Shown here: positions 42,421 through 51,261 of the stretch, one piece after another
Numbering within the stretch: position 1 is the stretch's first letter
How the letters are laid out: every line of letters starts with the position of its first letter
Source of the DNA: Andeanibacterium sp035497315
GTDB taxonomy: Bacteria; Pseudomonadota; Alphaproteobacteria; Sphingomonadales; Sphingomonadaceae
Direction of reading: 5' to 3'
Assembly: GCA_035497315.1 (NCBI GenBank)
Contig: DATJDU010000051.1
Span: 1 to 64,000 of the forward strand
Length of the DNA: 64,000 nt
Translations under genes and position numbers: made by a program
Notes under the pieces: model-generated
Told to the model about the DNA's origin: nothing
Databases searched by the model: none
Seen by the model: only the letters and a program-made list of their open reading frames with translations

Positions 42421-43370
42421 GCCAGGCCCCTCCTCATCTTCAGCAGCAGCGCGAGGAAGAACGGCGCGCCGATCAGGCTGAGCGCAATGCCCAGCCGCAA
42501 TTCCGTCACCAGCGGCAGGATGCGACACAGGCAGTCCGCCACCAGCACCAGCAATGCACCGGCCAAGGCGCTCGGCAGGATCAGCGAACTCGGCCGGCGG
42601 TCGGTGAGCGGACGGACGAGATGCGGCACGATCAGGCCGACAAAACCCACAATCCCGGCGACTGCTACGCCCGCGCCCACAGTCAGCCCCACGCCAAGCA
42701 CCAGCAGTGCCTGCAGCCGCGCCGGGTTCACTCCCAGCGAGCGGGCAGCAGCCTCCCCCAGGGTCAGCGCGTCGAGCGACGGTCCGGTCAGCCGCAGCAG
42801 CGCGATCCCCGCGAGGGTGAGCGGCGCGGCGATCCGCACATCGGCCCAGCTGCGGTCGGTCAGCGCGCCCATCAGCCAGCTCACGATCTCGCTCATGGCA
42901 AAGGCATTGGGCGCAAGGCTGATGACCAGTGATGTCAGCGCGCCCGCAAGGCTGGCGATCATCATGCCCGCCAGCGTGAACAGACCGACACTGCCGCTGC
43001 GCCCGGCGATCAGCGCCAGCAAGGCCATGGCGCCCGCCGCTCCTGCCAGTGCGAACAGCGGCAGCAGCCAGGCCGGGGCGGCATAACCGAACAACAGGCT
43101 CGTCACCGCACCCAGCGCCGCGCCCGGCGCGATGCCGAACAGGCCTGGATCGGCCAGTGGATTGCGCAGATATCCCTGCATCGCCGCCCCCGCCGCGCCC
43201 AGTCCACCGCCGATGGCAAGCGCCAGCAGTGCACGCGGCAAGCGGAGGTCCAGCAGGATCAGCGCGGCATTGGGCGTTGAGGCCGGATCAATCCACACGC
43301 GCCCCGCGAGCAGCGAAAGCGGGATCGCAATGGCGAGCGCGATCAGGAGGAGGGGGATTGGGCGGGTCAT
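42417..43370 (-). CDS. btuC: FecCD-family ABC permease, vitamin B12 type
   Basis: This 317-residue protein has about ten membrane helices. RLPRALLALAIGGGLGAAGAAMQGYLRNPLADPGLFGI is the conserved FecCD/BtuC entry region (shorter strings such as MQGYLRNPLADPGLFGI are diagnostic). The loop around EAAARSLGVNPAR contacts the ATPase, and IVGFVGLIVPHLVRPLTD lies late. Its start overlaps the upstream binding-protein stop by an ATGA-type junction. It carries corrinoid across the inner membrane together with the neighbouring ATPase. Confidence 0.9.
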   Translation of the reverse strand: MTRPIPLLLIALAIAIPLSLLAGRVWIDPASTPNAALILLDLRLPRALLALAIGGGLGAAGAAMQGYLRNPLADPGLFGIAPGAALGAVTSLLFGYAAPAWLLPLFALAGAAGAMALLALIAGRSGSVGLFTLAGMMIASLAGALTSLVISLAPNAFAMSEIVSWLMGALTDRSWADVRIAAPLTLAGIALLRLTGPSLDALTLGEAAARSLGVNPARLQALLVLGVGLTVGAGVAVAGIVGFVGLIVPHLVRPLTDRRPSSLILPSALAGALLVLVADCLCRILPLVTELRLGIALSLIGAPFFLALLLKMRRGLA

Positions 43371-44197
43371 TTACGCCCTCCCACCACTGCCCTCACCTGC
43401 GCCAGCCGTTCTGCCGCCGGCACGATGGTCGGCCCGCCGCAGAACAGCAGCGAAGGGTCCATCCGCTCATATCGCATTCCCTTCAGCCCCTTCAGCACCG
43501 GATGGCCCAATGCGCGTTCACCGCCCGCTGCCAGCACTACCTCCGGCGGATCTGCCAGCACCTGTTCCAGCGGAAGATAGGCTCCTTGCCCCAGACCCCG
43601 CGCGGCGGCGTGACTGGCAAAGCCGGTGCGGGCGAGCAGGTCCGCGATCAGGCTGTCCGGCCCGGCGACGATCCCGCCCTGCTGCCACAACAGCGCGTCG
43701 ACCGGCGCGCCGCCCCTCGGCGGACGGGCCTTCGCCAGCCCCGCCTCGATCCGCGCGACCAGCGCCTCGCCTTGCTCGGCACGACCAGCGAGCGCCGCAA
43801 GTGCGCGCACCTGCGCCTCGCTTTCGGCCACATCATGCGCCACGTCGAGCGTCACCACGCGAATGCCCAGCCGCTCGAAGGCATGGCGGGTCGCACCCGG
43901 CAGGAAACTCCCTGCCACCACCACATCGGGCTTCAGCGCCAGCACTTCCTCCGCCGTGCCGCTTGTCGCGGCGAAGCGACGCGCGGCCGCCAGAGCCATG
44001 GAGGTGGACTGAGGATCGTGGCTGTAATGCGAAATGGCGAGCAATTGGCCCGGCGCGGCGACCTCGGCCAGGATCGCGTCGCTGCAGGGGTTGAGCGAGA
44101 CGATGCTCGGTCCCTTGCCATCCGGCGCCTCTCCATAGGCAGGTGCGCATCCCGCGAGAATTGCCGGAAGAATACAAAATAACAGATATTTACGCAC
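43367..44197 (-). CDS. btuF: Cobalamin-type periplasmic substrate-binding lipoprotein
   Basis: The GTG at 44197 follows GGGAGGTAAA and gives 276 residues beginning with a clean lipoprotein leader, RKYLLFCILPAILAGC; an ATG five codons upstream (44212) is an alternative. The fold is the TroA/BtuF two-lobe type: IVSLNPCSDAILAEVAAPGQ, EEVLALKPDVVVAGSFLPG, GIRVVTLDVAHDVAE, and a long backbone helix. It delivers ligand to the BtuC-like permease. The 5' leader of this gene carries the cobalamin riboswitch, which makes B12 or a related corrinoid the most probable ligand. Confidence 0.87.
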   Translation of the reverse strand: MRKYLLFCILPAILAGCAPAYGEAPDGKGPSIVSLNPCSDAILAEVAAPGQLLAISHYSHDPQSTSMALAAARRFAATSGTAEEVLALKPDVVVAGSFLPGATRHAFERLGIRVVTLDVAHDVAESEAQVRALAALAGRAEQGEALVARIEAGLAKARPPRGGAPVDALLWQQGGIVAGPDSLIADLLARTGFASHAAARGLGQGAYLPLEQVLADPPEVVLAAGGERALGHPVLKGLKGMRYERMDPSLLFCGGPTIVPAAERLAQVRAVVGGRK

Positions 44198-44310
44198 TTT
44201 ACCTCCCGCCATGGCACAAGTGCCGTCCATGGCGAAAGGCGCACGCCGGAGTGCCGGCGCAAAGCCAGTGCGCTTGCCATCGGTACACCCCGCCCGTGGC
44301 CGAACGACGC

Positions 44311-44505
44311 TTCACGGGCAGGTCTCCTGGCTCGCCGGATCCACGCCATCGCACCCGCCTTCCCGCAACCCTCCTTCAAGGGCGGCAGTGGCATATCGGG
44401 CGCGCGGCTCCCCGGTCACAGTTGCGGGGGCAGCGCAGGCCTTGGGATCACTCCCTCACCTGCTTCCCTCTTCGGCCTGCTCTCGCAGGCAACCCATGAC
44501 GCTGG
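44311..44505 (-). promoter_or_regulatory. Cobalamin (adenosylcobalamin-type) riboswitch
   Basis: Read on the minus strand, the leader contains the standard elements in order: a GCCTGCGAGAGCAGGC arm, GAAGAGGGAAGCAGGTG, GCCCCCGCAACTGTGACCGG, the B12 box-like GATATGCCACTG, GGGAAGGCGGGTGCGATG, and the 3' closing AGCCAGGAGACCTGCC. The switch ends about 115 nt before the start of the btuF-like gene. Binding of adenosylcobalamin should lower expression of the importer operon. Confidence 0.95.
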
Positions 44506-44695
44506 GGGAGCGATAGGCCGCGACGCGCAGACCCGCAAGTGTCGCGCTTACCGCTTGTTCAGCACTTAACCTTTAGGGCGTTGCTGTACCGCTTCGGCAC
44601 GAACAGGAATTCCTAGCTGCAAGATGCCGGCTTTGCCGCTACGCGCCCAAGCGCGTCCTGACGCCTGCCCTGGACGCCTGCCCTGAAAGAATATT

Positions 44696-45814
44696 TTGCC
44701 CGTCTCCACTGCCCTTGCCCCAATGCTTGCAGATACCCGCCGCGAGTTCCTGCGGGCGAAGCCGCGCGCGCACCCTCGCGGGCGCAAGCTGGCCGCACTG
44801 GCGCTTGCTGTGGCAGTCCCCGCTGTTGCCGCGCCTACGGAATGGAGCAACTTGCCCCTGTTCAGCAGCGAGGAAGCCAAAGCGGCGAGCCCGATGGGCT
44901 TCGAGATTCCGGGCGAGAGTTTCCCGGGCTCAGCCTTCTATTATCTGGCGAATGACCCCTATGCCGCCTCCGCACCGCTGACCAGCGCGCCATCACTCGC
45001 ACAGCCGGACGGAAGCGCTACGGCAGACGGCACCGCCGCGCGACCGGTCGCTATCGCCGGCAGTCCGGTCGACAAATCCCGCGCGCTGCAATGCATGACC
45101 ATGGCGATTTATTACGAGGCTGCGACGGAATCCGATGCTGGCCAGCGCGCCGTGGCCCAGGTGGTACTCAACCGCGTGGCGCACCCCGCCTATCCAGGCA
45201 CTGTATGCGGCGTGGTCTTCCAGGGGTCTGAACGTTCCACCGGCTGCCAGTTCAGCTTCACATGCGACGGTTCACTCGCTCGCGCACCCGCCCGCAAGTT
45301 CTGGGACAGGGCACAACGCGTGGCGATGGCCGCGATGGCTGGCGCTGTCTATCGCCCGGTGGGGCTCGCAACCCATTACCACACGGTGCAGATACATCCC
45401 TATTGGGCGGACAGCCTGAACAACGTCACCACGATCGGTGCACACACCTTCTATCGCTGGCGGGGCGCAGCAGGCCTGCCCGGGGCTTTCACTCAGGCCT
45501 ATTTCGGCGGCGAGCCCCTGCCCCAGCGTCACAAGCCCACCGCCGCACCCGACGCATCTTCGCTGGCCGATCCCATCGAACTGGCGCGAGTTTACGAGGC
45601 GTCGCTCTCTGCCACGCAGACCGCTTCGCCTGCTCCCCTCCGGTCTGGCCAGGGCGTGGCCGCTCCCGCGATGCAGCCTGCTCCGCCACCTTCCTATGCT
45701 GCCGATATCCAGGCACGCGGCGGCGAAACGCTCTATTCCGGAAACCGCTTGCCGACCGGAGGCGATGTGAAGAGCCAATATTCCCAGTCCGGCCAGTGGA
45801 TCGGTCACCCTTAA
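44696..45814 (+). CDS. Cell wall hydrolase, SleB family
   Basis: This is a protein of about 372 residues. The start is uncertain: TTG at 44696, or ATG at 44723. After a basic N terminus and a hydrophobic LAALALAVAVPAVAA segment comes a linker, then the SleB/hydrolase_2 domain at residues about 130-255. The domain begins MTMAIYYEAATESDAGQRAV with the catalytic Glu in YYEAA, and includes AQVVLNRVAHPAYPGTVC, GCQFSFTCDG and THYHTVQIHPYWADSL. The C-terminal 110 residues are Pro/Ala-rich. The enzyme cuts peptidoglycan, probably in the periplasm. It is divergent from the riboswitch operon. Confidence 0.88.
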   Translation: MPVSTALAPMLADTRREFLRAKPRAHPRGRKLAALALAVAVPAVAAPTEWSNLPLFSSEEAKAASPMGFEIPGESFPGSAFYYLANDPYAASAPLTSAPSLAQPDGSATADGTAARPVAIAGSPVDKSRALQCMTMAIYYEAATESDAGQRAVAQVVLNRVAHPAYPGTVCGVVFQGSERSTGCQFSFTCDGSLARAPARKFWDRAQRVAMAAMAGAVYRPVGLATHYHTVQIHPYWADSLNNVTTIGAHTFYRWRGAAGLPGAFTQAYFGGEPLPQRHKPTAAPDASSLADPIELARVYEASLSATQTASPAPLRSGQGVAAPAMQPAPPPSYAADIQARGGETLYSGNRLPTGGDVKSQYSQSGQWIGHP

Positions 45815-45993
45815 TGCCCGACTGACCGCAAAGCCACCGAACTCCCCTGCGGAAGCCGTGAGTTTCAAAGGTTTACATGCTGGAAACCATGCGCGGGAAC
45901 AAAGACTTCAACTTGCCAGTGTATCGGTGCGCCAAGGCAGAGCGGCGCGGCAGCGTACCGCGCCACCGCTGGGATGATGAAGGTTCAATCCTT

Positions 45994-46347
45994 ATGACAA
46001 TCCATTTCGCCGCGGCAGACGGTCGGTTGATCCCCAACCTGAGCACGTCGCGCGCGCGCGCCACCATGGCGCGACCGGCCAATGACAATATCGCCCTGCA
46101 CAACGAAAATTCACGGGATCTTGCGGAAGCCCAGGGCGCGGACCGCGCAACATTGCATGCTGCCCTGCGCCAGTTTGCCCAGCATGGCATCGGTGCGGCC
46201 GAACATGCCCGCAACCAGGCCGAACGCGCCTTCTTCTCAGGCGATCGCGACACTTATCGCTGGTGGCTTGGCGTATGTCGTACACTCGACCGTCGCATGG
46301 CCGCCGGGCTCGCCCATCACGCCGAAGATGGTGAGAACCTACGATAG
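45994..46347 (+). CDS. Small conserved protein of unknown function
   Basis: Starting at the ATG at 45994 (AAGG upstream) gives 117 residues. The C-terminal half is helical, with LHAALRQFAQHGIGAAEHAR and FFSGDRDTYRWWLGVCRTLD, a pattern I associate with a small sphingomonad-specific protein, but no function is known. No signal peptide or membrane helix is seen. A GGDEF-EAL gene follows 39 bp later. A longer frame from 45877 is possible. Confidence 0.6.
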   Translation: MTIHFAAADGRLIPNLSTSRARATMARPANDNIALHNENSRDLAEAQGADRATLHAALRQFAQHGIGAAEHARNQAERAFFSGDRDTYRWWLGVCRTLDRRMAAGLAHHAEDGENLR

Positions 46348-46386
46348 TTTCCCGCAGTCGCTGGTAAGGATCATCTTAACCATTCG

Positions 46387-48384
46387 GTGACCACTTCCAG
46401 CTATCCCGGGCGCGTGGCGATCCGGAGACGACCGATTAATAAGGTCAAGGAAATCCTTGCACGAACAATGGCCGGCGACGCGCTGGACGATCGCGTTCGC
46501 CGCAAGCTCGTCACTTCCCTATATGCCCAGCCCGCCAGCCTTGCGATTGGCGCCCTATGCGGCATCACGGCGGCCGGGGTAGTTGCCTATCAATCGCGCA
46601 ACCTTCCCGTAATCATCGCGGCGATCCTGCTGACTGCTGTCGGCATATTGCGCGTTGCTACTGCTACTCGCCTAGGGCCCGGCAGCGAAGGGCGCGATGC
46701 CAAGAAGCTGGAACTGCTCTACGAAGTCGGCGCGTTCAGCTACGCCTTTCTCGTCGGGCTCATCGCCGCAGCGACAATCGGCTACGATCTCGAGCCGACG
46801 CTGCAGATCCTCGCGGTGAGCTATGCCATCGCCTATGGTACCAGTGTTTCGGCGCGCAATGCGGGCCGCCCGATCATCGCGATCGGCCAGCTGTTCCTGG
46901 CACTGTTTCCGATCATCATCATCTGCTCGGTGCAGGGGATGCTGGTGCATGCGATCATCGCGATCACCACCTTCCTGCTGTTGCCGGCAATGGTTTCGAT
47001 CACTTTCAACGTGTTCGACGTGTTGCGCGAATCCGTGGCCGCAGCCGAAACCAGCCAGCGCATGGCCGACAAGATGCGCGATCTGGCCCGCACCGATGTC
47101 GTCACCGGCCTGTCCAACCGCGCCGGTCTCAACCACGAGATGGTCGAGAAGCTGATGACGATGCATGACGACCAGAAGCTGGCGCTCTTCTGGCTCGATC
47201 TCGACAAATTCAAGGAAGTGAATGACACGCTGGGCCATCCGGTGGGCGACCGCGTGCTTTCCGAAGTCGCCCGGCGCCTGCGCGAAACCTCGCCCGATGG
47301 CGCCACCGTCGCCCGCTTCGGCGGCGACGAGTTCATCGTGGTGTGCGAAGTCGCCTCGCGCTCGGAAAGCGAACGCCTGGCCGGCAGCCTGCTCGACGAG
47401 ATATCCCGCCCCTACCGCATTGATGGCGAGCGGCTGGAAATCGGCGCATCGATGGGCATCGCGCTAATGCCGGATGACGGCACCGATCTCGACACCGTGA
47501 TGCAGAGCGCCGACCTCGCGCTCTATCACGCCAAGGTGAACGGCCGGAACCAGACCAGCTTCTTCGACGCATCGATGACCCGCGACCTGATGCGCCGCAA
47601 GGAGATTGAGGCAGAATTGCGGGCCGCCCTGCAGCGCGACGAATTGTCGATTTTCTTCCAGCCGATCGTCGATCTCGAAACGGGCCGGATCAAGACTTTC
47701 GAGGCACTGGTACGCTGGTTCCACCCCGAGAAGGGCGAATTGCGGCCGGACGAGTTCATTCCGGTGGCCGAAGAAACCGGCGTCATCATCACCTTGGGCA
47801 ACTGGATCACCGCACAGGCGGCCAAGGCCTGCGCGCAGTGGCCCGAGGATGTGACCATCGCGGTCAATCTTTCGCCCGTGCAGATCAAGGCGCCCGGTTC
47901 GGCATTGGGCATTCTCAATGCGCTGAAGGAAGCCAAGCTCGACCCGTCGCGGCTCGAACTGGAAGTGACCGAGAGCCTGTTCCTGGAAGACAATCACCAC
48001 ACCGCCCGCTTCATCGAGAAGCTGGCGGCCGAAGGCGTCCGCTTCGCGCTCGACGATTTCGGCACCGGCTATTCCTCGCTGGGCTACATCAACAAATTCC
48101 CCTTCAAGAAGATCAAGGTGGATCGCAGCTTCGTTTCCGGCCCCAATGTCGGCCGCAAGAGCGACGCAATCATCCGCGCCGTGGCCGAGCTTGGCTCGCG
48201 GCTGGAGATGGACATCGTGGCCGAGGGCCTCGAAACCATCGAACAGGTCCGCGCAGTGCGCGATGCAGGCTGTACACTGGGCCAGGGCTATTATTTCAGC
48301 CGCGCTGTGCCCGATTATCTCGCCGCCACCCTGCTGGCACAGGAACGCGAGAAGGAACCGGCCTCCATCCGCCTGGTAGGCTGA
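46387..48384 (+). CDS. Membrane GGDEF-EAL protein (cyclic di-GMP turnover)
   Basis: This 665-residue protein starts at a GTG. The N-terminal part (residues about 50-215) has five or six membrane helices (SLAIGALCGITAAGVVAY, IIAAILLTAVGILRVA, IIAIGQLFLALFPIIIICSV). The GGDEF domain at about 235-395 has an intact RFGGDEF. The product-inhibition RxxD site five residues before it is missing (PDGA instead). The EAL domain at about 405-655 is complete: FEALVRW, VNLSPVQ, LEVTESLF, LDDFGTGYSSLGY and VAEGLET. Both synthesis and breakdown of cyclic di-GMP are possible. The membrane part probably senses an envelope signal. Confidence 0.93.
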   Translation: MTTSSYPGRVAIRRRPINKVKEILARTMAGDALDDRVRRKLVTSLYAQPASLAIGALCGITAAGVVAYQSRNLPVIIAAILLTAVGILRVATATRLGPGSEGRDAKKLELLYEVGAFSYAFLVGLIAAATIGYDLEPTLQILAVSYAIAYGTSVSARNAGRPIIAIGQLFLALFPIIIICSVQGMLVHAIIAITTFLLLPAMVSITFNVFDVLRESVAAAETSQRMADKMRDLARTDVVTGLSNRAGLNHEMVEKLMTMHDDQKLALFWLDLDKFKEVNDTLGHPVGDRVLSEVARRLRETSPDGATVARFGGDEFIVVCEVASRSESERLAGSLLDEISRPYRIDGERLEIGASMGIALMPDDGTDLDTVMQSADLALYHAKVNGRNQTSFFDASMTRDLMRRKEIEAELRAALQRDELSIFFQPIVDLETGRIKTFEALVRWFHPEKGELRPDEFIPVAEETGVIITLGNWITAQAAKACAQWPEDVTIAVNLSPVQIKAPGSALGILNALKEAKLDPSRLELEVTESLFLEDNHHTARFIEKLAAEGVRFALDDFGTGYSSLGYINKFPFKKIKVDRSFVSGPNVGRKSDAIIRAVAELGSRLEMDIVAEGLETIEQVRAVRDAGCTLGQGYYFSRAVPDYLAATLLAQEREKEPASIRLVG

Positions 48385-48743
48385 TACGCATGGCAATGCG
48401 GTCCGGCCCGGACCAAGTCACCTCCCCCCTCCTGACATTGTCTCTCAGACCGGTTCATCATCCGGACATTCACAACGCGCAATGATGCGTTCCCGACCGA
48501 ACGCCTCGAGCCTACGCCCAAGCTGCCAGACAGAGGCATTTGCGGCGTCAGTTCCTTTCAATTTGATATTGCGAACTGTTATCACAAAATAAGCAGAATT
48601 GGCGGCTTTTGGCGGTTGCCAAAGCCATATGTCAGGCCTAGGGCCGACTCAAACTTGAGGCGCACGCCTCTCGCGGGATGCGGGGTGAGCGCCATTCAGA
48701 AGAGCAACGCTCCCGCTCTTTCGCGAAAGGCAAGCATCGCATC
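48385..48743. other. 360-bp intergenic region before mdh
   Basis: No gene was found. An AT-rich patch at 48558-48600 (TTGATA, then AAAATA 17 bases later) could be the mdh promoter. It is followed by an inverted repeat GGCTTTTGGC-GGTT-GCCAAAGCC at 48604-48626. A GAAAGG ribosome-binding site lies at 48725-48730. Confidence 0.4.
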
Positions 48744-49706
48744 ATGGCCCGCAAGAAGATCGCCCTCATCGGCGCCGGTATGATCGGCGGCACTCTGGCC
48801 CACCTCGCTGCGAAGAAGGAGATGGGTGACATCGTCCTCTTCGACATTGCCGAGGGCATGCCCCAGGGCAAGGCGCTGGACCTGTCGCAGTGCGGCCCTG
48901 TCGAAGGCTTCGATGCCAGCATCACCGGCACCAATGATTATGCCGACATCGCCGGCGCCGATGTTATCATCGTCACCGCCGGTGTGCCGCGCAAGCCGGG
49001 CATGAGCCGTGACGACCTGCTGGGCATCAACCTGTCCGTGATGAAGGCTGTGGGCGAAGGCATCAAGGCCCATGCGCCCGACGCTTTCGTGATCTGCATC
49101 ACCAACCCGCTCGACGCGATGGTCTGGGCACTGCGCGAATTCTCTGGCCTACCGCACAACAAGGTCGTCGGCATGGCCGGCGTGCTGGACAGCGCGCGTT
49201 TCGCCACTTTCCTCGCCTGGGAATTCGGCGTCTCGGTGAAGGATGTGAACGCCTTCGTGCTGGGCGGCCATGGCGACACCATGGTGCCGGTCACCAGCTA
49301 CACCACCATTTCGGGCATCCCGGTGGATGACCTCGTCAAGATGGGCAAGTCCAGCAAGGAAGCGATTGACGCCATCGTGGCCCGCACCCGTTCGGGCGGC
49401 GGCGAAATCGTCGGCCTGCTGAAGACCGGCTCGGCCTATTACGCGCCCGCCACTTCGGCGATTGCCATGGCGGAAGCCTATCTGGGCGACCAGAAGCGCA
49501 TCCTGCCCTGCGCCGTCTATGTCGATGGCAAATACGGGCTGGACGGCCTCTATGTCGGCGTGCCCGCCGTGATCGGTGCCGACGGCGTTGAAGAAGTGAT
49601 CGAAATCGCACTGGACGACACCGCCAAGGCCAATTTCCAGACCTCGGTAGACGCGGTCAAGGAACTGCTGGTCGCCTGCAAGGGCATCGACCCGAGCCTG
49701 GGCTGA
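48744..49706 (+). CDS. mdh: Malate dehydrogenase
   Basis: This 320-residue enzyme is the LDH-like malate dehydrogenase of alphaproteobacteria, which oxidises malate to oxaloacetate with NAD. The NAD fold opens with KKIALIGAGMIGGTLAHLAA. Active-site elements are VTAGVPRKPGMSRDDLLGIN (the Arg-rich loop), CITNPLDAMVW, and the catalytic His in VLGGHGDTMVPV near residue 176. The start is set by GAAAGG upstream of the ATG at 48744. It is the first gene of the TCA cluster. Confidence 0.97.
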   Translation: MARKKIALIGAGMIGGTLAHLAAKKEMGDIVLFDIAEGMPQGKALDLSQCGPVEGFDASITGTNDYADIAGADVIIVTAGVPRKPGMSRDDLLGINLSVMKAVGEGIKAHAPDAFVICITNPLDAMVWALREFSGLPHNKVVGMAGVLDSARFATFLAWEFGVSVKDVNAFVLGGHGDTMVPVTSYTTISGIPVDDLVKMGKSSKEAIDAIVARTRSGGGEIVGLLKTGSAYYAPATSAIAMAEAYLGDQKRILPCAVYVDGKYGLDGLYVGVPAVIGADGVEEVIEIALDDTAKANFQTSVDAVKELLVACKGIDPSLG

Positions 49707-49713
49707 CATCACC

Positions 49714-50328
49714 TTGATCCTGGCCGCCATCTTGCTTCCCCTTGCCGCGACATCGGCAAGTGAAGACCTCGCGGAGCCGGAACCTTATCCGGCGCGCGAG
49801 GTGCTGGCGGCCTTTGCCACGGCCTGCTCCGGCATCGAGGACCTGCCCGTTGCCGAAGCATCCGTGCAGGCGGCTGGGTGGGAACGGTTCGAGCCGGCGG
49901 CGGACAGCGCTATCGGCCGCATCCGCAATTCCGGTGTGGAACTCATGGCCCGGCAGGAACCGACCGTCGAGATGATCGATGGCGGGGTCTGGCGCAGGGC
50001 CGTTGCGGGACGCGATCTGATCGCGGTGCTTTCCGGCGTGAAGATGGATCGCATCGTCTCGCATGGTTGCCGGATCTATGATCTCGCCGCCCCCGCTGCC
50101 CTTCCCGCCAAGATGCTGAGCGACTGGGCCGTGCGCGATCCCGTGCAGCGGCCCAGCGGCATTGTCGGCGGCTCCAAGTTCGTCTGGAATCCGGGGCTCA
50201 AGCCCGGACATATGGAAATGGAAATCAGCTTCGTGCCCAAAGGCACCAAGCTCCCCGAACCGCTGGCCGGCATTCCGCTGTCCGGCCTCATATTCACTGC
50301 CTCCGCCGTGGAGTTTTCCGATTTATGA
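49714..50328 (+). CDS. Secreted protein of unknown function within the TCA operon
   Basis: This 204-residue protein probably starts at the TTG at 49714, seven bases after the mdh stop, with a short signal peptide (MILAAILLPLAATSASE). Its stop overlaps the sucD start (ATGA). The mature part has a Cys pair (ATACSGIEDLP and VSHGCRIYDL) and a late FVWNPGLKPGHMEMEISFVP segment, but matches no family I recognise. It sits where sucC, the beta subunit of succinyl-CoA synthetase, often stands in alphaproteobacterial TCA operons, and is not a sucC remnant. Confidence 0.65.
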   Translation: MILAAILLPLAATSASEDLAEPEPYPAREVLAAFATACSGIEDLPVAEASVQAAGWERFEPAADSAIGRIRNSGVELMARQEPTVEMIDGGVWRRAVAGRDLIAVLSGVKMDRIVSHGCRIYDLAAPAALPAKMLSDWAVRDPVQRPSGIVGGSKFVWNPGLKPGHMEMEISFVPKGTKLPEPLAGIPLSGLIFTASAVEFSDL

Positions 50329-51215
50329 GCATTCTCATCAACAAGAACACCAAGGTCATCACTCAGGGGATGACCGGTGCGACCGGCACGTTCCACACGG
50401 AACAGGCCGTGGCCTATGGCACGCAGATGGTCGCGGGTGTCACTCCCGGCAAGGGCGGCACGACCCATATCGGCATCCCGGTCTATGACACGGTGGCCGA
50501 AGCGAAGCACGCCACCGGCGCGACTGCATCGGTGATCTATGTTCCGCCGCCGTTTGCCGCGGATTCGATCCTGGAAGCCATCGACGCCGAGATCGAACTG
50601 ATCGTGGCGATCACCGAAGGCATCCCCGTGCTCGACATGGTCAAGGTGAAGCGCGCCCTGTCCGGCAGCAAGAGCCGCCTGATCGGCCCGAACTGCCCCG
50701 GCGTTCTGACCCCCAACGAATGCAAGATCGGCATCATGCCGGGTTCCATCTTCAAGAAGGGTTCGGTCGGCGTCGTCAGCCGTTCGGGCACACTCACCTA
50801 TGAAGCCGTGCATCAGACCACCATGGCGGGCCTCGGCCAGACCACGGCAGTCGGCATCGGCGGCGACCCGGTGAACGGCACCAATTTCATCGACGTGCTG
50901 GAACTGTTCCTGGCCGATGACGAAACTCAGTCGATCATCATGATCGGCGAAATCGGCGGCAGCGCCGAGGAAGAAGCCGCTCAGTTCCTGAAGGACGAGG
51001 CGAAGAAGGGCCGCAAGAAGCCGATGGTCGGCTTCATCGCGGGCCGCACCGCCCCTCCGGGCCGCCGTATGGGCCATGCCGGCGCCATCGTTTCGGGGGG
51101 CCAGGGCGGCGCGGAAGACAAGATTGCTGCGATGGAAGAGGCCGGCATCCGCGTCTCCCCCTCGCCCAGCGAGCTCGGCACCACGCTGGCCGAACTGCTG
51201 AAGGAACTCGCGTAA
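50325..51215 (+). CDS. sucD: Succinyl-CoA ligase (ADP-forming) alpha subunit
   Basis: This 296-residue subunit binds CoA and is phosphorylated on a histidine during conversion of succinyl-CoA to succinate with nucleotide triphosphate formation. It shows ILINKNTKVITQGMTGATGTFHT (CoA-binding fold), GPNCPGVLTPNECKIGIMPG near residue 125, and the phosphohistidine motif MGHAGAIVSGGQGGAEDK near 245. The start overlaps the upstream gene. The beta subunit gene sucC is not in this window. Confidence 0.97.
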   Translation: MSILINKNTKVITQGMTGATGTFHTEQAVAYGTQMVAGVTPGKGGTTHIGIPVYDTVAEAKHATGATASVIYVPPPFAADSILEAIDAEIELIVAITEGIPVLDMVKVKRALSGSKSRLIGPNCPGVLTPNECKIGIMPGSIFKKGSVGVVSRSGTLTYEAVHQTTMAGLGQTTAVGIGGDPVNGTNFIDVLELFLADDETQSIIMIGEIGGSAEEEAAQFLKDEAKKGRKKPMVGFIAGRTAPPGRRMGHAGAIVSGGQGGAEDKIAAMEEAGIRVSPSPSELGTTLAELLKELA

Positions 51216-51222
51216 TCCCCCA

Positions 51223-51240
51223 CCCCCGCTTCGGCGGGGG
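51223..51240 (+). other. UUCG hairpin between sucD and sucA
   Basis: CCCCCGC-TTCG-GCGGGGG is a perfect 7-bp stem with a UUCG tetraloop, with no T run after it. It probably stabilises mRNA ends or tunes sucD/sucA ratios rather than ending transcription. Confidence 0.5.
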
Positions 51241-51261
51241 TATAGTACGGTGAACCTCATC

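Noticed and set aside
43933..44394. 153-codon minus-strand frame upstream of the btuF-like gene
   Set aside because: It is produced by translating the cobalamin riboswitch and the start of the binding-protein gene in another frame.
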